Shown piece after piece: positions 36,299 through 44,783 of a DNA stretch of 64,000 nucleotides (positions within the stretch are counted from its first letter, which is position 1; the number at the start of each line of letters is the position of its first letter). The notes beneath the pieces are model-generated. The model was not told where the DNA came from. It searched no databases and saw only the letters and a program-made list of their open reading frames with translations. The translations under genes were made by a program, and so were the position numbers. The DNA comes from CAMASH01 sp041746635 (lineage in GTDB: Bacteria; Verrucomicrobiota; Verrucomicrobiia; Chthoniobacterales; Terrimicrobiaceae), in NCBI GenBank assembly GCA_041746635.1, contig JBGTGQ010000015.1:62001-126000 (forward strand). The letters run 5' to 3'.

Positions 36299-36990
36299 AG
36301 GCGCGGGACAATCCCTATCGCAGTGAACGCGTGGAGGCACTGGCTTTTCGCGCGGAGGACTTCGATTGGAAGAACCTGGAAGCCCGGCTCGCCGCCGCGA
36401 AGGGACGCGGCGCCATCGTGGGGCCCGAGGGGCACGGCAAGACGACCCTGTTGCTCGAATGGTACGCACGGCGAACGGACGCGGTGCTGCTGCGCGTGAA
36501 GGAGGGTCAGCGACGCTTGACGTCGGAACAGCGGGGCGAGATCGGAAAGAGCCGCCACCTTTTTTTGGACAGTGCCGAGCAGTTCGGATGGTGGGGCTGG
36601 CGGGAGTTGCGCTGGCTTTCCCGCCGGGCCCGCAGCGTGGTCATCACCTCCCACCGCCCCGGACTGCTGCCCACCGTTTTCACCTGCCGCACCAGCGCGA
36701 TATTGCTCGGTGAATTGATGGAAGAATTGACCGGGCGAATCGACGAACACGCTACCTTGTGCCTGTGGCAGCAACACAAAGGCAATGTGCGGCTGGCCCT
36801 GCGGGACCTTTATGACGCGCAGGCGGGGATCGCCGGAAATCCGGCTCACTACTGGTGGCAATTCTTATCCGCACGGGAATCAAAGGCGTCAATGCGGTGG
36901 AATTGGGACGACGCCTTCTCCAGCGTTTCGGCTCGCTGGCCGATCTGGTCAGAGTTCCCGTTTCGGCTCTCTTGGAGGAGAAGGGATTGA
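36295..36990 (+). CDS. P-loop ATPase, C-terminus replaced by radC sequence
   Basis: A 231-residue open frame. The Walker A motif is VGPEGHGKTT (about 43-52), a Walker B-like strand is LFLDSAEQF, and a sensor-like TSHRPG follows, so a small AAA/STAND-type ATPase is likely. From about nt 36846 the frame reads radC in another frame, so the last 45 or so residues (rich in Trp, Arg and Ser) are not native. GTG start overlaps the previous stop. Whether the shortened protein works is unknown. Confidence 0.6.
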   Translation: MKARDNPYRSERVEALAFRAEDFDWKNLEARLAAAKGRGAIVGPEGHGKTTLLLEWYARRTDAVLLRVKEGQRRLTSEQRGEIGKSRHLFLDSAEQFGWWGWRELRWLSRRARSVVITSHRPGLLPTVFTCRTSAILLGELMEELTGRIDEHATLCLWQQHKGNVRLALRDLYDAQAGIAGNPAHYWWQFLSARESKASMRWNWDDAFSSVSARWPIWSEFPFRLSWRRRD

Positions 36991-37700
36991 AAGGAGCGAA
37001 AGCGGCCCAGCTTATCGCTGCCATTGAAATCGCCCGGCGGGTGGCGGTCCCGGCTAAAAAAGGCAAATTAAAACTCAATGGCACCCGGGTTGTTGCCGAG
37101 TACTTGAAAACCCGGTTTCAGGGACTGGCCGACGAGCAGTTCCGCGCACTTTACCTGAATCGTGTTCACGGACTCCTTGACGATGTCTTGATTGCCCAGG
37201 GGGATGTCGGTTCCGTGCGTCCCTCGGTGCGAACGATCATGACCCGCGCCTTGCAGGCAAACGCCAGCAGCTTGATTGTCGCCCACAACCTCATGTTCGA
37301 GCTCAGCGATGAGGAAGCCGGCGAGATGGTGTCACAAAATGTGATACCTGGGCGCGGCAAGCTGGGAGGAGCCTCGCCCATGGCCTTCACCGAACAGGGC
37401 GTCGCCATGCTTTCCAGCGTGTTGCGCAGCCCGCGAGCCTTGCAGGTCAATATCGGCATCATGCGCGCCTTCGTCCGGCTGCGCGAATTGCTGCTCTCGA
37501 ACGCCGACCTAGCCGGCAAACTCAACGCCATGGAAAAACAATACGACAGCCAGTTTCGTGTCGTCTTCGACGCCATCCGGCGGCTCATGGCTCCTCCGCC
37601 AGCCCCGCCCGATCCGCCCCGCAAGGAGATCGGGTTCCATGTCCGCGAAGTCGCCCCCGCTTATCGGGCGAAACCCCGGAAACGGACGGCGAAACGATGA
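36855..37700 (+). pseudogene. In-frame fusion of a radC fragment and an ORF6N-protein fragment
   Basis: An open frame of 281 residues. Residues 1-145 match RadC from LIRTGIKG onward and stop at SLIVAHN, inside the HxHPSGD metal motif, so the JAMM active site is lost. Residue 146 onward matches the C-terminal part of ORF6N-type proteins (AFTEQGVAMLSSVLRS, MRAFVRLREL, VVFDAIRRLMAPP). Both partners lack essential parts. It ends in an ATGA overlap with the methyltransferase remnant, the order seen in type III-like restriction loci. Confidence 0.75.
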
Positions 37701-38570
37701 CCGCCGGCCAGCGTGATGAACTGATCCGCCGTTTGCAACGAAGCAGGAGTTCCGGGGCAGCGAGGATCAGAAGGCTTATCAGGATAAAGTTGCGGGAGCC
37801 GCATTCATAGAATTCTTGCGAAAGCGGCTCATTCTTCTGCGCGACCTGCTGTCAGATGATGGAGCAATATATCTACACCTTGACTACAGAAAGGTTCACT
37901 ACGCCAAAGCCACAATCGATGAAGTTTTTGGCGAATCACGATTCATCAATGAAATTATCTGGCAGCGAACAGCATCTCATAACGACCCCGGAAGATATGG
38001 ATGCGTGCATGATACACTTCTCTTTTACCGGAAGGGTTCCTCCTTCGTGTGGAACGAGCCGAAGACCGAGCAATCCGAATCTTATATTGAAACCTTTTTC
38101 GTGTATGCCGACTCGCCGGATCGAAAATCATGGGTCAGGCTGAAAAAGGGCGAAGATGCACCTGCGGGTTGGGAGAGGTATCGGCTTGGCAATTTCGCCA
38201 GCCCACATCCGCGACCGAACCTTACTTATGAGTATAAGGGATATAAACCACCCAGAAACGGGTGGAAGGTCGATCTCTCCAGGATGAAGGAGATGGACCG
38301 GCAAGGTTTATTGCATTTCCCTTCAACGAAAGATGGCAGGATTCAACCAAAGCAATATCTGCGTGATACGCTGGGGAACAAAGCTGTCTCGGATGTTTGG
38401 CTGGGGATCTCGCCTCTGCAAGCCCAAGCGGCTGAGAAGCAAAACTACCCCACACAAAAACCTGAATTGCTTTTGGATCGCGTAGTCTCCGCCTCCACCA
38501 ACCCCGGTGATCTCGTCCTTGACGCCTTTGGCGGCTCCGGCACGACCTGCGCGGTGGCGGAGAAATCCCT
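37697..38570 (+). pseudogene. Remnant of an adenine DNA methyltransferase (Mod/beta class)
   Basis: The ATG at 37697 opens a typical Mod start (TAGQRDELIRRLQ), but an internal deletion joins it, out of frame, to the catalytic region. There motif IV survives as DPPF followed by ATKQEFRG at about 37722. The target-recognition part and motif I (DAFGGSGTTC) are intact up to about 38570, where the gene is cut. The order DPPF then FGGSG marks the beta class. A partner restriction gene is not seen. Confidence 0.75.
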
Positions 38571-38699
38571 AACCGCTATCTTTTCACCATGCTCTCGCCA
38601 AAAAGCTTCCCCGTGTTTTTCACCAAACTTCAAGATGGCACGCTGGGCGACTTTGCCTCGGAACTCGATGTGGTGATGAAGGCATTTTCAATGCCCTGA
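38571..38699 (+). pseudogene. Short C-terminal fragment of an unrecognised protein
   Basis: In a frame different from the methyltransferase, 42 codons from AAC at 38571 to TGA at 38697 read NRYLFTMLSPKSFPVFF and then GTLGDFASELDVVMK. The composition is protein-like, while the methyltransferase frame there is not. It looks like the tail of another gene joined after the loss of the methyltransferase end. The family is unknown. Confidence 0.4.
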
Positions 38700-38826
38700 C
38701 GATTGTTGCGTCGAATCGTTGGTGAACTGGGAATTTTCAGTGAAAGATCGCCAGAAAACGCCGATTTTGTTCCTAAATCGCCTATGGAAATGCCTTTAGG
38801 TGGAAATCCTTAGGGATATTAACAAA

Positions 38827-38873
38827 CCACCATATATTGTGGTTACGATTTTTTTACCCACCATATATGGTTT
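38827..38873 (+). promoter_or_regulatory. Two NrdR-type operator boxes before nrdB
   Basis: Box 1, CCACCATATATTGTGG (38827-38842), and box 2, CCACCATATATGGTTT (38858-38873), match the NrdR consensus core CwATATaTwG. They begin exactly 31 bp apart, three helical turns, as is usual for NrdR sites. They stand just upstream of a plausible promoter. NrdR is a zinc-finger/ATP-cone repressor that senses nucleotide levels. The rest of 38700-39003 holds only the nrdB promoter and leader. Confidence 0.88.
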
Positions 38874-38877
38874 TTTA

Positions 38878-38906
38878 TTGACGATTTTTGCCGGGTTTAG
38901 CATTAT
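38878..38906 (+). promoter_or_regulatory. Putative sigma-70 promoter of nrdB-nrdA
   Basis: TTGACG (38878-38883), 17 bp, then CATTAT (38901-38906), about 98 nt before the nrdB ATG. The second NrdR box ends four bases before the -35 element, so bound NrdR could block polymerase. The -10 match is only moderate. Confidence 0.5.
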
Positions 38907-39003
38907 GAACATTACCGCCGGACGTTCTGGGCATTGATGAGGGATGAAAAGCCCGCGGTATTCCCCAAAAACAAAAAAAAGACCGAACCGACAAACTGCT
39001 GCC

Positions 39004-40089
39004 ATGGCCACGACCACGATTACAATTGGAGACCGTCAATTCGTCCTCGATCAAGACAAAGCCGAAGCGGCATACGCGGCCAAACGGGTGATCAATGGCC
39101 GGAACACGATGTTTTTCAACATCCTTCCCCTGAAATACCAGTGGGCCTACGACCTTTACAAAAAGATGAAGGCCAATCATTGGGAACCGGAGCAGATTCC
39201 CATGCAGAAGGATTGCGAGCAGTGGCGCGATCCCGACATCACCGAGATCGAGCGGTGGATCATCAAAATGGCCATTGGATATTTCTCCGCCGCGGAAGGC
39301 ATCGTTGGGGACAACATCCAGCATGTCGTGCGCGAACTCATCACCGCGCCGGAACTCAAACTCGTGCTTGGCCGCCATGCCCATGAGGAAAACATCCACG
39401 CCGACTCGCTCGTTTATATGATCAGCTCGCTCGGGATTAACCCGCACGAGTGCGAGGCGATGTTCGAGGATGTAGCCACGATCAAAAACAAAACCGATTT
39501 TGTGGTGAGCAACAGCCGCGCCCTGCGCCGGGACCTCGATCTGACCCTGCCCGAAAACAAGCGCGCCTTGGCAAAAAACATCTTCCTCTTCGGCCAGTGC
39601 ATGGAGGGCACGCAATTCTACGGCCTCTTCGGCATGGTGCTCGCGCTGTATCGCCAGAACAAGTTTCCCGGCATCGGCCAGATGTTCAGCTACACTCTGC
39701 GCGACGAATCGAATCACATCGAAGTCTTCCGCAACCTGCTCATGGATCTGGTGGATGAAAACCCTGAGATCTGGACCGAGGATTTCCGCGAGGACCTGCG
39801 CGAGACCATGCGCGAAGCGGTGAAGCTGGAAAAGGAGTTCATTCGCGACTGCCTGCCCGTCGCCGCCGTCGGACTCACCCTCGAAGAATTCCTCACCTAT
39901 ATTGACTACATCGGCGATCGCCGTTTGCAGGGCGTGGGCCTGGAGCCGCTCAACGGCATCATCCAAAATCCCCTGCCATGGTTATCCGAAATGATGGGCA
40001 TGAAAATAGAAGGTAACTTTTTCGAAGCCCACGTCAGCGAGTACCGCAAAGGCGGGGACTTCGCCGCTGTTTCCGACGACGATTTTTAA
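39004..40089 (+). CDS. nrdB: Ribonucleotide reductase small subunit, class Ic-like (no radical tyrosine)
   Basis: A 361-residue R2 subunit. Ligands by motif are Glu98 (SAAEGIVGDN), Glu129 and His132 (EENIHADSL), Glu in FGQCMEGTQFYG, and Glu/His in RDESNHIE. Where E. coli has Tyr122 (EXXHXXXY), this protein has Leu136. Its first ligand is Glu instead of Asp, as in the Mn/Fe enzyme of Chlamydia. The C-terminus, SDDDF, would dock on NrdA. The ATG at 39004 is preferred; the frame open from 38944 lies in the leader. nrdA follows after 27 nt. Confidence 0.93.
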   Translation: MATTTITIGDRQFVLDQDKAEAAYAAKRVINGRNTMFFNILPLKYQWAYDLYKKMKANHWEPEQIPMQKDCEQWRDPDITEIERWIIKMAIGYFSAAEGIVGDNIQHVVRELITAPELKLVLGRHAHEENIHADSLVYMISSLGINPHECEAMFEDVATIKNKTDFVVSNSRALRRDLDLTLPENKRALAKNIFLFGQCMEGTQFYGLFGMVLALYRQNKFPGIGQMFSYTLRDESNHIEVFRNLLMDLVDENPEIWTEDFREDLRETMREAVKLEKEFIRDCLPVAAVGLTLEEFLTYIDYIGDRRLQGVGLEPLNGIIQNPLPWLSEMMGMKIEGNFFEAHVSEYRKGGDFAAVSDDDF

Positions 40090-40116
40090 GCCCCAACCAA
40101 CCAGCCGCCGCCTGCC

Positions 40117-43100
40117 ATGATCCGCCGCATCTCCCTCGAAGAAGACCTCGCTCTCAAGAAACTCGTCACCACCCCGCGCGAGCAGAAACCGGGCTATGCC
40201 TGGCGTGACGCCCTCGGCGACAGCCTGCTCGAGATTGCCCATCCCGAAATCCTCGTCTCGCGCAGCGGCGGGGAGGATCGCGAATTCAGCCTAGCCGACG
40301 TGGCCGACGAAATCGGCGCGGCTCTGACCGATCTCCTGCTCTCCCGCGAGGAGAAGGATATTTTCAACGAGGAAAACCGCGGCTTCGTCGCCAACGTCGC
40401 TCACTCCGTCGCCACCCGCCTGATGGAGCAGGTCCGCGAGGGCCATGCCCTCAAGCTTTCCGAAAACGACCTCTCCCTCCTCATCGAAAAAGCCTTGATC
40501 GAAAACGACGCCCACGACGTGGCCAAAAGCCTCATTTTCAAACGCTCCATCCGCACCACGGACTCCGCCGGTGACCGCACCAGCCTCGAGGACACCCCCC
40601 TCGCCGTGCGCCTCATCCGCCGCAACGGTTCGGTCGTTCCTTGGATCGAAAACAAAATCGAAGCCGCCTGCCGCCATGCCTTTCTTTCCGTCAAGGAAGA
40701 TGCCGACGCCGTGGCCGATATCGCCCGCGCCGTGACCGAGCGCATCCGCCACAACGACCGCGCGTTTGTTCACATCGAGGACGTGCAGGACATGGTGCAG
40801 GAGGAGCTCATGCGCCAGGGGTATTACAAGGTGGCCGAGAGCTACATTCTCTACCGCGCCCACCGCGCCCGCCTGCGCGAGGAATCCTCCCAAACTGCCG
40901 ACGCCGGCGAACAGCAGGATTCCCTCGTCGTTGTCCGCTCCAAAAACGGACAAAGCGTCTTCTGGGACGGCAGCGAACTGAAACGCCGCATCCAATTCGC
41001 CATGATCGGCCTCGACCTTTGCCTCGACGCCAACCAGATCGAGCGCGAACTCCGCCGCTCCATCGGCGCGGAAATCCCCGAGGATGGCCTGAAGAACACC
41101 ATCATTCTCAACGCCAAATCGTTGATCGAAAAAGACGCCGACTTCGCCAAGTTCGCCGGCCGCATCTTGCTCTCCTACATTTACGAGGAAGTCCTCGACT
41201 GGCGCATCATGCGCGACGGCATCGAGGGCCTCAAGGAAGCCCATCGCAAGGCCTTCAAGAGCTACCTCCGCCACGGCGTCGCGATCGAACGCCTCAGCCC
41301 CAGGCTGCTCGAATACAACCTGGACAAACTGGCCAACGCCTTCGACCCCTCGGCTGATCTCGACTTCGACTACCTCGGCATCCAGACCCTCTACGACCGC
41401 TACCTGGTCGTGGACAAAACCAAAAAGCCCACCCGCCGCATCGAGACCCCGCAGTTTTTCTGGATGCGCGTCTCCATGGGCCTGTTCCTTGAGGAACCCA
41501 AGGATCGCGAGGACTGGATCATCCGTCTCTACAATCTCTACAAATCACGCCGCTTCTGCTCCAGCACGCCGACTCTTTTCAATTCCGGCACGCTGCACAG
41601 CCAGCTTTCCAGTTGCTACCTCTACAAGGTGGACGACTCCATCGAATCCATCATGCAACGCGGCATCGCCGACAACGCATATCTCTCGAAATGGGCCGGC
41701 GGACTCGGCGGTTCCTGGACGGCCGTGCGCGGCACCGGCGGCTACATCAAGGGCACCAACGGAGAAAGCCAGGGCGTGATTCCCTTCCTCAAACTGCACA
41801 ACGACCAGCTCATTGCCGTCAACCAGGGCGGCAAGCGCCGTGGCAGCGGCTGCGCCTATCTCGAAACGTGGCACAACGATATTGAGGACTTCCTCCAGCT
41901 CCGCCTCGGCACCGGCGACGACCGCCGCCGCACTCACGATCTCAACACCGCGAATTGGATTCCTGACCTCTTCATGAAACGCATGGAGGCCCGGCAAAAC
42001 TGGACTCTCTTCCGTTCCAACGAAGTTTCCGATCTGCACGATGCCTACGGCAAACAATTCGAGGAACTCTACACCGCCCACGAGCAACGCGCCCGCGAAG
42101 GCAAGATCCACGGCCAGGAAGTCCCCGCTCTGGAAATCTGGAAAAAGATGCTCAAGATGCTCCTCGAAACCGGACATCCTTGGATCACCTTCAAGGACCC
42201 CTGCAACGTGCGCTCGCCTCAGGATCACGCCGGCGTCATCCATTCCTCGAACCTCTGCACCGAGATCACGCTGAACACCAGCGAGGACGAAACCGCCGTT
42301 TGCAATCTCGGCTCGATCATCCTCGACACCCACATCCGCGACGACGGTTCGCTCGATCACACCATGCTGCGCGAGACCATCGAGGTGGCGGTGCGTGCTT
42401 TGGACAACGTCATTGATATCAATTTCTATCCGACCGAGTCCGCCCGCCGTTCGAACATCCGCCACCGCCCCATCGGCCTCGGTGTGATGGGCCTGCAAAA
42501 CGCCCTCTTCAAGAAGAACCTCTGCTTCGCCTCGGACGCCGCCGTGGAGTTCAACGACGAGTTCATGGAAGCCATCGCCTACTACGCCTACTCGGCCTCC
42601 AGTGACCTCGCCGCCGAACGTGTCCCCTACAGCTCCTTCAAAGGCTCGAAATGGGATCGCGGCCTGCTCCCGCAGGACACCGTGGATCTCTTGGAACAAG
42701 AACGCGGCGTCGAAATCAAAGTCCCTCGCGGTGGCCTCATGGACTGGCAGCCCGTTCGCGAAAAAATCCAGCGCCAGGGCATGCGCAACTCGAATGTCAT
42801 CGCCATCGCCCCCACCGCGACCATCTCGAACATCATGGGCACCACGCCCTGCATCGAGCCGAACTACAAGAACCTCTACGTGAAGGAAAACCTCGGCGGG
42901 AAGTTCACCATCCTCACCGAGGAACTCGTGCGCGACTTGAAAAAAATCGGCCTCTGGAGCGAGGAAATGATTGATCAGTTGAAATACTTCGAGGGCGAAC
43001 TGGGCAATATCGCCGGCATCCCCGAATCCATCCGGAAAAAACACCTCACCGTTTTCCAGATTCCCTACACGTTCATCATTGATGCCGCCGCGCGCCGGCA

Positions 43101-43386
43101 AAAATGGATTGATCAGTCGCAGTCCGTGAACCTCTTCCTGGGCGAGCCCGACCTCAAGCTGCTCAGCCACATGTATCGCCACGCCTGGCATACCGGCCTC
43201 AAGACCACCTACTACCTGCGCAGCCTCGGGGCATCCAGCATTGAGGGACCATCAGGCTTGGGCAAAAAAGAGATCCGCGGAGCCATGGGCAATGAGCCGG
43301 CCAAGCCGGAATACACCGCAGCAGAGAAAGCAGCCTGCTCGCTCGAAGCGCAGCGCAACGGCGAGATCTGCGAAGCCTGTCAGTAA
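40117..43386 (+). CDS. nrdA: Ribonucleotide reductase large subunit with several ATP-cones
   Basis: A 1089-residue R1 subunit that reduces ribonucleoside diphosphates. N-terminal part: about 365 residues with two clear ATP-cones (from VRLIRRNGSVVPW at 165; from VVRSKNGQSVFW at 268) and a more diverged one within 1-150. Catalytic part: Cys pair in LSSCYLY and AVCNLGSI, thiyl-radical Cys and Glu in SNLCTEI, and the C-terminal redox pair CEAC. The length and cone number resemble chlamydial NrdA. Several cones suggest tight dATP/ATP control. Confidence 0.96.
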   Translation: MIRRISLEEDLALKKLVTTPREQKPGYAWRDALGDSLLEIAHPEILVSRSGGEDREFSLADVADEIGAALTDLLLSREEKDIFNEENRGFVANVAHSVATRLMEQVREGHALKLSENDLSLLIEKALIENDAHDVAKSLIFKRSIRTTDSAGDRTSLEDTPLAVRLIRRNGSVVPWIENKIEAACRHAFLSVKEDADAVADIARAVTERIRHNDRAFVHIEDVQDMVQEELMRQGYYKVAESYILYRAHRARLREESSQTADAGEQQDSLVVVRSKNGQSVFWDGSELKRRIQFAMIGLDLCLDANQIERELRRSIGAEIPEDGLKNTIILNAKSLIEKDADFAKFAGRILLSYIYEEVLDWRIMRDGIEGLKEAHRKAFKSYLRHGVAIERLSPRLLEYNLDKLANAFDPSADLDFDYLGIQTLYDRYLVVDKTKKPTRRIETPQFFWMRVSMGLFLEEPKDREDWIIRLYNLYKSRRFCSSTPTLFNSGTLHSQLSSCYLYKVDDSIESIMQRGIADNAYLSKWAGGLGGSWTAVRGTGGYIKGTNGESQGVIPFLKLHNDQLIAVNQGGKRRGSGCAYLETWHNDIEDFLQLRLGTGDDRRRTHDLNTANWIPDLFMKRMEARQNWTLFRSNEVSDLHDAYGKQFEELYTAHEQRAREGKIHGQEVPALEIWKKMLKMLLETGHPWITFKDPCNVRSPQDHAGVIHSSNLCTEITLNTSEDETAVCNLGSIILDTHIRDDGSLDHTMLRETIEVAVRALDNVIDINFYPTESARRSNIRHRPIGLGVMGLQNALFKKNLCFASDAAVEFNDEFMEAIAYYAYSASSDLAAERVPYSSFKGSKWDRGLLPQDTVDLLEQERGVEIKVPRGGLMDWQPVREKIQRQGMRNSNVIAIAPTATISNIMGTTPCIEPNYKNLYVKENLGGKFTILTEELVRDLKKIGLWSEEMIDQLKYFEGELGNIAGIPESIRKKHLTVFQIPYTFIIDAAARRQKWIDQSQSVNLFLGEPDLKLLSHMYRHAWHTGLKTTYYLRSLGASSIEGPSGLGKKEIRGAMGNEPAKPEYTAAEKAACSLEAQRNGEICEACQ

Positions 43387-43387
43387 A

Positions 43388-43403
43388 TTTCAACACTCAA
43401 CAA
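43388..43403 (+). repeat. Tandem heptamer (TCAAC family) after nrdA
   Basis: TCAACAC followed by TCAACAA starts three bases after the nrdA stop and before the terminator. It is one of several copies of this word family in the window. Confidence 0.5.
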
Positions 43404-43419
43404 TTTGGTTAGGCAGCCA

Positions 43420-43462
43420 GCGGGGCGGTGGAACCACTCGGTTCATCGCCCCGCATTTTTTT
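43420..43462 (+). terminator. Rho-independent terminator of nrdB-nrdA
   Basis: GCGGGGCG (43420-43427) pairs perfectly with CGCCCCGC (43447-43454). An inner GAACC/GGTTC stem with an ACTC loop extends the hairpin. The stem is followed by ATTTTTTT. It ends the nrd operon before ribAB. Confidence 0.93.
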
Positions 43463-43514
43463 GGGATGATCTCTTCCTCACCGCGATATTGTGCTTCCGA
43501 CTGCCGACGATAGA

Positions 43515-44717
43515 ATGACGGCAATGAAGTTTGATCCCATCCCCGAGGTCATCGCCGCCATCCGCAAGGGCCGCATGGTCATCGTGACGGACGACGCTGA
43601 CCGCGAAAACGAAGGCGACCTCGTCATGGCCGCCGCCAAGGTCACGCCCGCCGCCGTCAATTTCATGGCCAAATTCGGCCGCGGTCTCATCTGCGCCCCG
43701 GTGACGGAAAGCCGCGCCCAGCAACTCGGACTTCAGCGCATGGTCGCGCATAATCGCGAGCTCTACAAAACCGACTTTACGGTGTCCGTGGACGCCGCCA
43801 GGGGCATCACCACGGGCATCAGCGCCAAGGACCGTGCCGCGACGATCAAGACCCTCGCCAGCGCCAGGGCCACGCCCGGCGATCTTGTGCAACCCGGCCA
43901 CGTTTTCCCGCTCCAAGCCAAACCCGGCGGCGTCCTGCGCCGCGCGGGACACACCGAAGCGTCGGTGGACCTGGCCCGCCTGGCCGGACTCGATGCCTCC
44001 GCCGTCATTTGCGAGATTCTCAATGAGGACGGCTCCATGGCCCGGCTTTCGCAGTTGCGGAAATTCGGCAAGAAGCACGGCCTGAAAATCTGCTCGATCG
44101 AAAGCCTGATCGCTTACCGCCGTCAGCAGGAGAAGCTGGTGGAGCGCGAGCAAACCATCCTGATGCCTACGGATTACGGCGATTTCGATCTCCATCTCTT
44201 CCGGTCCACCGTGGACGACCGCCACCACATTGCGCTGGTCAAGGGCAAGGTCAGCCCGGCGAAACCCGTGCTTGTGCGCGTTCACAGCGAATGCCTCACC
44301 GGCGATGTCTTCGGCTCAAAACGCTGCGACTGCGGCTCCCAGCTGCACCAGGCCCTCAAGCAAATCGAGCAGGCCGGCGGCGGCGTTCTCGTTTACATGC
44401 GCCAGGAAGGCCGGGGTATTGGACTGGGTCCGAAGATCCACGCCTACAAACTCCAGGAAGAAGGCCTCGACACCGTCGAGGCCAACGAAAAACTCGGCTT
44501 CCCCATGGACCTGCGCGATTACGGCCTCGGCGCGCAGATCCTGGCCGATCTCGGAGTGAAAAAAATCCGCCTGCTGACCAACAACCCCCGCAAAGTCGTG
44601 GGCTTGGAAGGCTACGGCCTCGAAATCGTCGAACAGCTCCCCATTCGCTCCACCGCCAATCCCCATAATGCCCGGTACCTTTCAACCAAGAAGAAGAAGA
44701 TGGGCCACATGCTATAA
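43515..44717 (+). CDS. ribAB: Bifunctional DHBP synthase / GTP cyclohydrolase II
   Basis: About 400 residues joining two riboflavin enzymes. The RibB half has DDADRENEGDLVMAA (acidic metal/substrate loop) and a HTEASVDLARLAGL segment. The RibA half has ECLTGDVFGSKRCDCGSQL with the zinc cysteines, and the GTP-site motif RQEGRGIGL. RibB makes dihydroxybutanone phosphate from ribulose 5-phosphate; RibA opens GTP. ATG 43515 and 43524 are both possible starts. No FMN riboswitch is seen ahead. ribH follows. Confidence 0.94.
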   Translation: MTAMKFDPIPEVIAAIRKGRMVIVTDDADRENEGDLVMAAAKVTPAAVNFMAKFGRGLICAPVTESRAQQLGLQRMVAHNRELYKTDFTVSVDAARGITTGISAKDRAATIKTLASARATPGDLVQPGHVFPLQAKPGGVLRRAGHTEASVDLARLAGLDASAVICEILNEDGSMARLSQLRKFGKKHGLKICSIESLIAYRRQQEKLVEREQTILMPTDYGDFDLHLFRSTVDDRHHIALVKGKVSPAKPVLVRVHSECLTGDVFGSKRCDCGSQLHQALKQIEQAGGGVLVYMRQEGRGIGLGPKIHAYKLQEEGLDTVEANEKLGFPMDLRDYGLGAQILADLGVKKIRLLTNNPRKVVGLEGYGLEIVEQLPIRSTANPHNARYLSTKKKKMGHML

Positions 44718-44721
44718 ACGT

Positions 44722-44783
44722 GGCCAGTGACGAGTGAGGAGTGATAAGATTCTCGTCACCGGTCACTCTTCACTCTTCACTTT
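44722..44783 (+). repeat. Heptamer hairpin (TCACTCT family) between ribAB and ribH
   Basis: Left arm 44726-44744 is AGTGACG, AGTGAGG, AGTGA; right arm about 44763-44781 is TCACTCT, TCACTCT, TCACT. In reverse complement they match at 17 of 19 positions. The pair would form a long stem loop in the leader of ribH, ending five bases before its ATG. Confidence 0.75.

Noticed and set aside
41545..43191. Long open frame on the minus strand opposite nrdA
   Set aside because: It is fully antisense to a strongly conserved gene; its Val/Gly/Glu-rich composition is the usual shadow of GC-rich codons. The same holds for 40291-41274 and 49300-50955.
43463..43514. Possible FMN riboswitch ahead of ribAB
   Set aside because: The space between the nrd terminator and the start is only about 50 nt and shows no RFN-type conserved blocks.
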